A DNA stretch of 64,000 bases from Leptospira yanagawae serovar Saopaulo str. Sao Paulo = ATCC 700523. GTDB lineage: Bacteria > Spirochaetota > Leptospiria > Leptospirales > Leptospiraceae. Positions 58,016 through 64,000 of the stretch are shown here, piece after piece. The notes under the pieces were generated by a model. It was given only the letters and a program-made list of their open reading frames with translations. It was not told where the DNA came from and did not search any database. The translations under genes and the position numbers were made by a program. Within the stretch, counting starts at the first letter, position 1. Each line of letters begins with the position of its first letter. The stretch spans positions 186,001-250,000 of the forward strand of contig NZ_AOGX02000008.1 in NCBI RefSeq assembly GCF_000332475.2, given 5' to 3'.

Positions 58016-59393
58016 TTTTTTCGCTAAACAAGGTTTATGCGAATGGAAACTTCCAGTTTTCGTTTTAAGTTTTTTTTTACTGGTATTTGCGTTTCATTCG
58101 ATTGAAGGTAAATCGAAAATCCCTGTGAAAAAAAAATCTCACAGCCAGAAGTCCAAAGTTCGGCAGATGATTGTTTTGTCAGTAGATGGGTTCCCTGCTC
58201 ATTACATATCTGATCCGAAATACCATGTTTACTTTCCAAAATTAGCCAATCTCTTTCAAACGTATGGAGTGTCTGAGATCAAAACAGTGAATCCATCTGT
58301 CACGTATCCCGCACATACTTCGATGGTAACTGGATTGGATCCGGCAGAACATGGAATTTATAACAATACCTTATCTGACCCATTTGAAAAAAATGATGGG
58401 GGATGGATGTGGTATGCAGAAGATATCAGTGTGCCTACACTTTGGGATTTGGCAAAAAAAAATCACAAAACCACTGCTAACGTATTTTGGCCTGTCACTG
58501 TGGGGGCAGATATCGATTGGAACCTTCCCCAATACTGGCGAAAAAAAATCCCAGAAGACGATAAACTGCTCCGAGTGTTATCTTCGAAAGGATTACACAA
58601 AGAAGCGGAACTAGCGGTGGGAACTCCCTTAAACGATGTCACAAAGGACGAAGTGAAATTAAAAACTGCCACTTGGTTATTCCAAAAGAAAAAACCGGAT
58701 CTTATGTTTGTTTACACAACCGATTTGGATTCCAACCACCACGGGTATGGACCTGGATCGGAAAAAGCCCTCAGTCGACTTTTAGAACTAGACCTTGCCA
58801 TTTCTCAGTTTCTAACTTCCGTTGGGGCATTTTCCCCAAATGGTCCCGCTATCCTCATTGTTTCGGATCACGGATTTGCTTCCGCAGAGGTTGTTTGTTC
58901 CCCCAATGTGGTATTAAAAAACAAAGGATTCATCAATGAGGAGACAAGAACCTACCAATTGACATTTAAATCTGCAGGTGGTACAACGATTCTTTTACCA
59001 GCTGCCAATGTTCGCATTGGCAATGAAAGCATCCAATCCATTGTATCGGAAATTGAAACCCAATGTCCTGGAGCAGAGTGGCTACCAGCAAACAATGACA
59101 ATGCGCTTTCGTCTCAAATCCATCCTACAACCCTAGGTCTCTTTCGGACAAAACAACCAATGTTTTTTAGTGGGACCAGAAAAGGAGAGGTGTTTTCCAA
59201 ATCTCCAACGAAAATCCATGGCCATGGGTATTGGAATGAAAACCCTGAGATGAAAACAATTGGATTTGTGTATGACCCGACGGGAAACAAACATAAGTTT
59301 GAATCGGTAAAAGATGTATTTGGTATCGTAAAATCAATCTTAGGTCTGAAAGGGAAAAAAGAAACAGGGTCTCGTTTACCTACGAAACCCTGA
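57975..59393 (+). CDS. Type I phosphodiesterase/nucleotide pyrophosphatase-like protein
   Basis: An alkaline-phosphatase-superfamily metalloenzyme. A hydrophobic export signal (LPVFVLSFFLLVFAFHSIEG) is followed by the catalytic core: metal Asp in MIVLSVDGFPAHYI, nucleophile Thr in NPSVTYPAHTSMVTG, the pair in TTDLDSNHHGYGPGS, ILIVSDHGFA and the late His in KIHGHGYWNENPEM. All expected metal ligands are present. I place the start at ATG 57975, which overlaps fliM by 41 bp. The product is probably periplasmic; the substrate is not known. Confidence 0.87.
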   Translation: MNSLAPLDQNKNINFFAKQGLCEWKLPVFVLSFFLLVFAFHSIEGKSKIPVKKKSHSQKSKVRQMIVLSVDGFPAHYISDPKYHVYFPKLANLFQTYGVSEIKTVNPSVTYPAHTSMVTGLDPAEHGIYNNTLSDPFEKNDGGWMWYAEDISVPTLWDLAKKNHKTTANVFWPVTVGADIDWNLPQYWRKKIPEDDKLLRVLSSKGLHKEAELAVGTPLNDVTKDEVKLKTATWLFQKKKPDLMFVYTTDLDSNHHGYGPGSEKALSRLLELDLAISQFLTSVGAFSPNGPAILIVSDHGFASAEVVCSPNVVLKNKGFINEETRTYQLTFKSAGGTTILLPAANVRIGNESIQSIVSEIETQCPGAEWLPANNDNALSSQIHPTTLGLFRTKQPMFFSGTRKGEVFSKSPTKIHGHGYWNENPEMKTIGFVYDPTGNKHKFESVKDVFGIVKSILGLKGKKETGSRLPTKP

Positions 59394-59430
59394 TTTGCCT
59401 TGGATAGGATTCGGCTTATCCGAGAGTCTC

Positions 59431-60099
59431 TTATTTTTTTAAAAGACTAAGAATTGCTTCGCCCACAGCCTTTGCTGACTGCGGATTTTGTCCTGTTACA
59501 ATCCGTTCGTCTACTTCCACGTGAGAGTTCCAAGGTGCTGATTTGAAATACTTTCCACCAGCCGCAATCAATTTGTCTTCCAAAAGAAAAGGAACCACAC
59601 CTTCTAGTTTGACAATCTTTTCTTCTTCATTCGAAAATCCATTCACTCGTTTTCCGGCAATGAGTTTGGCACCATTGGACAAAGTGACGTTGATGAGTGC
59701 CGAAGGTCCATGGCAAACGGCTCCTACAATCCCACCAGATTCATAAATGGTTCGGGTAAGGTTTTGGAGTTCTTCATTGTTGGGAAAGTCCCACATCGTA
59801 CCATGTCCACCGGCAAAGTAAATCGCAGAGTATTCACTCGCTTGGATTTGTTTTGGAGTCTTGGTGTGGATTCGTTTTTCCTTGTACACAGGGTGGTTCC
59901 AAAATTCTTTGTTGGCACTGTCTTCCAAATCAAATCCATCAACAGGGGGTTCTCCACCTTTGGGACTGACCAAGTCCATTTCCACACCTGCATCATGTAA
60001 GACCTTCCATGGGTGGGCTACTTCACCCAAATGGTAACCGGTGGAACCAGCATTCCCTTTTTCTCCATGGCTTGTTAATACAATTAATACTTTTTTCAT
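59431..60099 (-). CDS. DJ-1/PfpI family protein (Hsp31/glyoxalase III-like)
   Basis: A 222-residue class I glutamine amidotransferase-fold protein. The nucleophile elbow is GAVCHGPSALINV with catalytic Cys; the acidic residue is in TGYHLGEVAHPW; AIYFAGGHGTMWDFP is the oxyanion loop. This set matches the Hsp31-like branch, with glyoxalase III or protein deglycase activity reported for relatives. It is divergent from a LysR gene, which probably controls it through the palindrome at 60135-60159. Confidence 0.9.
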   Translation of the reverse strand: MKKVLIVLTSHGEKGNAGSTGYHLGEVAHPWKVLHDAGVEMDLVSPKGGEPPVDGFDLEDSANKEFWNHPVYKEKRIHTKTPKQIQASEYSAIYFAGGHGTMWDFPNNEELQNLTRTIYESGGIVGAVCHGPSALINVTLSNGAKLIAGKRVNGFSNEEEKIVKLEGVVPFLLEDKLIAAGGKYFKSAPWNSHVEVDERIVTGQNPQSAKAVGEAILSLLKK

Positions 60100-60134
60100 T
60101 CGATCCTCGTTTTGACTGCAGATTCATCATCTTG

Positions 60135-60166
60135 CGATAGGAAAATTGTTTTCCTATCGGTTTTTT
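60135..60166. promoter_or_regulatory. Perfect palindrome in the LysR/PfpI intergenic region, probable operator
   Basis: CGATAGGAAAA (60135-60145) and TTTTCCTATCG (60149-60159) are perfect 11-base inverted repeats with a 3-base centre, containing a T-N11-A core as in LysR operators. It is 36 bp from the PfpI start and 77 bp from the LysR start. A G and six T residues follow on the + strand, so it also has terminator form, but no + strand gene ends here. Confidence 0.55.
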
Positions 60167-60235
60167 AGACAAGGATTCCACGCCATTAGAATAATGATGG
60201 TGTTAATACAAAGACATTAAAATATTAATACCAAA

Positions 60236-61120
60236 ATGAATCCGATTGAATTGTACCAAAGTTTTTATTGTATCTATCGGGAGAGGAATTTAACCAAGGC
60301 AGGTAAAATCCTTGGTTTGTCCCAACCGGCGCTCAGTTTGCACCTACAGTCTTTGGAGAGGCATAGAAAGGAGGTATTGTTTCGTCGAACTTCACGAGAT
60401 TTGGTCCCAACCGAAGCCGCCAAACGATTGTATGTCCAATTGGCTGGACCGATGGAAGAATTACAAAAAATAGAAGGGCAATTAAAACCAAAAGAGTTGA
60501 TCCGAAAGCTCAAAGTAGGTTCTGCAAGGGAGTTCTTTTTAGAAACTATTTTGCCTAATCTCTCCAAATCCGGAGAAGGATTTCAAGTTCAGTATGGTCA
60601 TCCTCCTGATCTTTTGGATGCATTGGAAAAAAAGGAAATTGATATTGTGATCAGTAACCAAAAGTTAAATGTTCCTGGTATTCTATTGGAAGAATTATAT
60701 AAGGAAAAATTTGTTTTTGTTACATCGAAATCCGTAAGTTTGCAGGGAGATTTTCCATTTCGCGGGCAAACAAAACCCAAAATCGAAGTGATCCAAACAT
60801 GGATGGAAAACCAACATTGGTTTGTCTACAGTGAGGATTTTGCTATTGTTCGCAGGTTATGGAAAGTGAACTTTGATTCTCGACCAAAGTTAAAAGAATA
60901 TTCTGTTTTACCGAACCTTCACGATATCAGAACCGCCTTGGAATTTGGCAGAGGTGTTTCTGTATTACCAACGTATTTGCTTGGAAAAAAATCAATATGG
61001 AATGCGAATGAAAAACACTGCCATGGTTTTGAGAACCAAATCTACCTTGTTAGCCGAATAGAAGATGTCGATTTTTTAGAAGAAAAATTGCAAACATTTA
61101 GCAAATGGATGAACCGTTAA
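60236..61120 (+). CDS. LysR-family transcriptional regulator
   Basis: A 294-residue LTTR. The N-terminal winged helix-turn-helix reads NLTKAGKILGLSQPALSLHL and VLFRRTSRDLVPTEAAKRLY. The effector-binding domain starts near residue 88 (LIRKLKVGSAREFFLETILP) and includes KKEIDIVISNQKLNVPGILL and LEFGRGVSVLPTYLLGKKS. Its start ATG 60236 lies across 136 bp from the divergent PfpI-like gene, the typical layout for LTTR control of a neighbour. The inducer is unknown, though oxidative or aldehyde stress is plausible given the neighbour. Confidence 0.93.
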   Translation: MNPIELYQSFYCIYRERNLTKAGKILGLSQPALSLHLQSLERHRKEVLFRRTSRDLVPTEAAKRLYVQLAGPMEELQKIEGQLKPKELIRKLKVGSAREFFLETILPNLSKSGEGFQVQYGHPPDLLDALEKKEIDIVISNQKLNVPGILLEELYKEKFVFVTSKSVSLQGDFPFRGQTKPKIEVIQTWMENQHWFVYSEDFAIVRRLWKVNFDSRPKLKEYSVLPNLHDIRTALEFGRGVSVLPTYLLGKKSIWNANEKHCHGFENQIYLVSRIEDVDFLEEKLQTFSKWMNR

Positions 61121-61128
61121 TCCTAGGA

Positions 61129-61347
61129 TCAGTGTTTTTTCCAATGGATGCATTCCCCTGGGCATTCATCCATTTCCTTTTGCACCCTTTTTGTATCTTC
61201 CTCTGGAATCATAGCATCATTGATCGAGGTACCATCAAGATGGGTTTGGGACAAATCATCTTCATCCATCATAAAGTATTTTGGTAAATTATCAGCGCAT
61301 TGGTTGCAAGAAGTACAATTGTCTTTATCTACATAAGCCTTTCTCAT
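61129..61347 (-). CDS. Small ferredoxin
   Basis: A 72-residue ferredoxin. The cluster ligands are C11, C14 and C17 in DNCTSCNQCADNLPKYF and C62 in DECPGECIHW; a further Cys (C66) is in the same loop. The single-cluster form is like the 4Fe-4S or 3Fe-4S ferredoxins of the Fer4_13/15 type. The middle acidic segment (MMDEDDLSQTHLDGTSI) would bind partners. It is last in the leftward queF-SemiSWEET-ferredoxin operon and overlaps the SemiSWEET gene by 4 bp. Confidence 0.9.
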   Translation of the reverse strand: MRKAYVDKDNCTSCNQCADNLPKYFMMDEDDLSQTHLDGTSINDAMIPEEDTKRVQKEMDECPGECIHWKKH

Positions 61348-61601
61348 GTCTGTTTTCCTTCTGTGAGTTTATAATATAAGATGATGGTGACAAAAAATAA
61401 AGTGACTACATTGGCGAGGATGATCGGAAAATCTGATTTTAAGATCCCATAAACGAACCACAAGACCACACCCAGAAAGAACAGAAGGTACATATTCCGG
61501 CTGATGTCTCTAGTTTGTTTTGTCATTACCACACGTAGGACTTGGGGTAAAAAAGAAACAGTGGTTAAAAAAGCTGCCACATACCCAATTAAGTTTTCCA
61601 T
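61344..61601 (-). CDS. SemiSWEET sugar transporter
   Basis: An 85-residue three-helix half transporter with the PQ-loop motif (TTVSFLPQVLRVVMTKQTRD). The three helices are ENLIGYVAAFLTTVSFLPQV, MYLLFFLGVVLWFVYGILKS and PIILANVVTLFFVTIILYYK. SemiSWEETs dimerise into a sugar uniporter, and the Leptospira biflexa member was used for one of the first crystal structures; this protein resembles what I recall of it. It lies in an operon directly after queF and overlaps the ferredoxin gene. Confidence 0.95.
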   Translation of the reverse strand: MENLIGYVAAFLTTVSFLPQVLRVVMTKQTRDISRNMYLLFFLGVVLWFVYGILKSDFPIILANVVTLFFVTIILYYKLTEGKQT

Positions 61602-62003
61602 TTAGGCTTTGTACTCTCGTTTCACAACAGTTTTTACTCCACCACGCACATTGTAATCACCAATCACTTTGGCATAGATGGGATCCACCGCTTTTACAAA
61701 ATCCTCTAGGATCTTATTGACTACGTTTTCGTGGAAAATCCCAACGTTGCGGTAAGCCATCATGTATTCCTTGAGGGACTTTAATTCGACACATTTGTCT
61801 CTCGGGATGTATTCAATGTAAATGGTTCCAAAGTCTGGTAGGCCCGTTTTTGGGCAAACCGCTGTGAATTCAGGGATGGTGAACTCGATATTGTATTCTT
61901 TGCCAGAATAGACATTCGCAAACCATTCAATGGGAGGTGTCGACCAGGACGGGATATGGTCTTGTTTGTCCTCGTAAGAAGATTCTGATTTTTTTTCCGA
62001 CAT
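61602..62003 (-). CDS. queF: NADPH-dependent 7-cyano-7-deazaguanine reductase
   Basis: Reduces preQ0 to preQ1 in queuosine synthesis. The unimodular QueF form of 133 residues has the catalytic Cys in EFTAVCPKTGLPDFGTIYIE, the QueF motif KCVELKSLKEYMMAYRNVGI (E-x-x-S-L-K) and FHENVVNKI. Other queuosine genes are not in the window. Its start is 42 bp from the divergent guaA start. No preQ1 riboswitch is visible in that short gap. It heads the queF-SemiSWEET-ferredoxin operon. Confidence 0.95.
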   Translation of the reverse strand: MSEKKSESSYEDKQDHIPSWSTPPIEWFANVYSGKEYNIEFTIPEFTAVCPKTGLPDFGTIYIEYIPRDKCVELKSLKEYMMAYRNVGIFHENVVNKILEDFVKAVDPIYAKVIGDYNVRGGVKTVVKREYKA

Positions 62004-62045
62004 TTGTTTACCCCGACATTAACAAAAATATTTTGGAACCATCCC

Positions 62046-63845
62046 ATGAAAAGTGATAAAAAAATCGCAGTCATTGATTTCGGTGGCCAATACGCACACC
62101 TGATCGCTTCCCGGATTCGTCGGTTAGGAGCTTATACAGAAATCCTTTCGAACGAAGAACCACTGTCTCTTTATGAATCCTATGCAGGGATCATCTTATC
62201 TGGTGGGCCTAGTAGTGTGTATGAATCAGGAGCCCCTCTCTTACCAAATGGATTTTTTGAAATCGCTGTTCCCATCCTCGGGATTTGTTACGGGCACCAA
62301 CTCATGATGAAAACATTAGGTGGAGAAGTGGTTTCCGCCAATACCAAAGAATATGGGCCTGCCATCCTTGAAATTCAAAATCCCAACTCACCCTTATCAC
62401 AGACACTTTCTTTGAAAACAAAGGTTTGGATGAGCCATGGAGATGAAGTGGTTCGTTTGCCAAGTGACTTCCAAGTCATTGCAAAGTCGGATCATTGTCG
62501 TTATGCGTTCGTTTCCCATCCCTCAAAAAAACTATTTGGAATCCAATTCCACCCAGAAGTGACTCATTCCGAAGAGGGAGAAATTTTACTTAGAAACTTT
62601 GTTGAGTTATGCGGGGCATCCAGTTCTTGGAGTATCTCGCAATTCCTAGAAGAGCAGATCCAAACCTTACAAAAAAAAGTACCAGAAGGGAAAAATGTAT
62701 TTTTACTTGTATCGGGAGGAGTGGACTCCTCTGTTGCTTACTTACTCCTCGCGAAAGCACTTGGAAAAGACCGAGTGAAAGGTTTACTCGTTGATACAGG
62801 GTTTATGCGTAAAAATGAAGTAAAAGACCTGATGGACAACTTACACCATGTGGGTTTTGACCTCACCATTTGGGATGAAAGTGAAGTTTTTTACAAACAC
62901 TTACAAAATGAATTTGAACCAGAGAAAAAAAGAAGGATTGTCGGAGACTTGTTTTTGGAAGCGCAAGGTAAGGCTACTACGTCTCTAGGACTAGACGCCG
63001 AACATTGGTTACTTGGTCAAGGAACCATTTACCCAGATACAATTGAGTCTGGTGGAACCAAACATTCCCACAAAATCAAAACCCATCACAACCGAGTGCC
63101 TCAAATCGAGGCATTAATCCGCGAAGGAAAAATTGTCGAACCAATTGCTGATTTGTATAAGGATGAAGTACGAGATTTAGGAAGGAAGTTAGGACTTCCT
63201 GAACGATGGATTGAACGCCATCCTTTCCCAGGTCCTGGGCTTGTTGTACGAATGATTGCAAGTCCGAAAACGAATCCTCCAAAAATTGATTTTAGCATTT
63301 GGAAGGAAAAATTACCAAAAGCGGAAATCCAAATGTTACCCATCCTATCGGTGGGTGTGCAAGGAGACCAAAGGAGTTATGCCCATTGTGCTGTTTTGAA
63401 TGATTTTACTTCCGATTGGAAGGAATTAGATGAATTGTCTGTAGAGATTACCAATACTCGTAAAGAAATCAACCGAGTGGTACTTGCACCTGGGATTCCA
63501 CATTTTGAAAAGGAATTCTTTTATACAAAGTTAACCTTAGATAAAGCCCATGCGGATATCTTAAGGGAAGCAGACGCGATTGTGAATCAGATACTCTATG
63601 ACGAATTGATCCATAACGAAATTTGGCAGATGCCAGTTGTCCTTGTTCCTGTGGGTTTACGTGAAAATTCTTATGGTGTGGTACTGAGACCTGTGGAATC
63701 AACGGAAGCAATGACGGCTAATTTCTACCAAATGAACCGTTCGATTTTAGCAAAGATCACAAAAGAACTTTTGGACCTCCCACAAATTTCTCTTGTGATG
63801 TATGACCTAACTCACAAACCCCCTGGCACCATCGAATGGGAATAG
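62046..63845 (+). CDS. guaA: GMP synthase (glutamine-hydrolysing), long form
   Basis: Converts XMP to GMP. The class I glutaminase (about 1-195) has nucleophile Cys in ILGICYGHQLMMK and the His/Glu in GIQFHPEVTHSE. The PP-loop of the synthetase is FLLVSGGVDSSVAYLLLAKA. The C-terminus has RHPFPGPGLVVRM and ends HKPPGTIEWE, as in other GuaA. At 599 residues it exceeds the usual 510-525 because of an insert of about 80-90 residues after PGPGLVVRM, comparable in place to the long eukaryotic form. I chose ATG 62046. Confidence 0.95.
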   Translation: MKSDKKIAVIDFGGQYAHLIASRIRRLGAYTEILSNEEPLSLYESYAGIILSGGPSSVYESGAPLLPNGFFEIAVPILGICYGHQLMMKTLGGEVVSANTKEYGPAILEIQNPNSPLSQTLSLKTKVWMSHGDEVVRLPSDFQVIAKSDHCRYAFVSHPSKKLFGIQFHPEVTHSEEGEILLRNFVELCGASSSWSISQFLEEQIQTLQKKVPEGKNVFLLVSGGVDSSVAYLLLAKALGKDRVKGLLVDTGFMRKNEVKDLMDNLHHVGFDLTIWDESEVFYKHLQNEFEPEKKRRIVGDLFLEAQGKATTSLGLDAEHWLLGQGTIYPDTIESGGTKHSHKIKTHHNRVPQIEALIREGKIVEPIADLYKDEVRDLGRKLGLPERWIERHPFPGPGLVVRMIASPKTNPPKIDFSIWKEKLPKAEIQMLPILSVGVQGDQRSYAHCAVLNDFTSDWKELDELSVEITNTRKEINRVVLAPGIPHFEKEFFYTKLTLDKAHADILREADAIVNQILYDELIHNEIWQMPVVLVPVGLRENSYGVVLRPVESTEAMTANFYQMNRSILAKITKELLDLPQISLVMYDLTHKPPGTIEWE

Positions 63846-63886
63846 GGGATTTTCCTTTAAAAGGTCAAAACAAAAAACTGAAATTG

Positions 63887-63910
63887 CCTACTTCCGTTTA
63901 AGGGAGTAGG
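63887..63910 (-). terminator. Hairpin at the 3' end of the partial leftward gene
   Basis: CCTACTTCC (63887-63895) and GGGAGTAGG (63902-63910) pair over 9 bp with one wobble. The stop codon of the leftward partial gene lies in the loop. On the reverse strand a T run appears only about 14 bases later, so termination is a guess. Confidence 0.35.
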
Positions 63911-64000
63911 ATCCACAAGAGTGCCATTCCACCCATTGTGATTTCGGGAAGGCGTTTTGCAAAAAATCCTTTGTTTTCCTCTTCTGCTTTTGTTTGTTCT
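63898..64000 (-). CDS. C-terminal end of a protein with a terminal hydrophobic segment (partial)
   Basis: On the reverse strand a frame enters from the right edge and ends at TAA 63898-63900. The visible 33 codons read EQTKAEEENKGFFAKRLPEI then TMGGMALLWILLP. A charged helix precedes a short hydrophobic tail, as in the end of a membrane protein. The frame is open to the window edge, and a lysine/glutamate-rich region with a hydrophobic tail looks like real coding sequence. It converges on guaA. No family can be assigned from so little. Confidence 0.6.
   Translation of the reverse strand, partial: EQTKAEEENKGFFAKRLPEITMGGMALLWILLP

Noticed and set aside
59370..59450. Imperfect hairpins between the phosphodiesterase and PfpI genes
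   Set aside because: Several overlapping weak stems with mismatches; none is clearly a terminator.
62004..62045. preQ1 riboswitch upstream of queF
   Set aside because: The 42-bp divergent gap has no C-rich loop and A-rich tail with the needed pseudoknot pairing.

Overview
The window looks like chromosomal DNA of a spirochaete, most likely a saprophytic-clade Leptospira. The evidence is a FlaB-type core flagellin, flagellar switch genes fliM and fliN, an 85-residue SemiSWEET that resembles the L. biflexa transporter as I remember it, a metY-metX-metW methionine cluster, many lipoprotein-like leaders, and AT-rich codon use. No phage, plasmid or CRISPR is visible. The species call rests on recognised protein families and was not checked against a database.

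Layout: 0-5 kb holds the rpsU-yqeY-dnaG-rpoD macromolecular synthesis operon, closed by an intrinsic terminator. 5-15 kb holds a lipoprotein with a discoidin-like domain, a small membrane protein, glpD, tyrS, a membrane-anchored NodB-type deacetylase, an RND permease, def and tRNA-Ala(GGC). 15-23 kb holds a partner-switching module (coiled-coil protein, GAF-SpoIIE phosphatase-HATPase fusion, STAS protein) and a two-gene acyl-CoA carboxylase. 23-36 kb is one leftward run of ispH, two signalling kinases/regulators, cheY, a STAS protein, cheA, an mcp, cheW, cheD and cheB. The mcp is broken by a 1187-bp IS3-family element (4-bp target duplication) and by a separate one-base loss in a G tract.

36-50 kb holds flaB with a terminator, a threonine dehydratase, a DUF1566-type lipoprotein gene with an in-frame stop, metY-metX-metW, a predicted outer-membrane protein, rsmE, a possible flagellar-coiling-type protein, an AAA ATPase, fliN, a GNAT protein and an RNHCP protein. 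Two related palindromic elements lie in this stretch. 50-64 kb holds a stomatin/NfeD operon, a haem-binding-domain protein with argH, a cyclophilin-to-fliM cluster ending in a phosphodiesterase, a divergent PfpI/LysR pair around a perfect palindrome, a queF-SemiSWEET-ferredoxin operon, guaA with an extra domain-sized insert, and the end of a leftward membrane protein cut by the window edge.

The genes are mostly housekeeping plus motility and signalling. The clearest unusual biology is decay of the chemotaxis receptor inside an otherwise complete che operon. I did not find a convincing new defence or mobile system. The best leads for something undescribed are the partner-switching module, the response-regulator/ATPase hybrid in the che run, the Fcp-like gene near fliN, and the palindromic intergenic elements.
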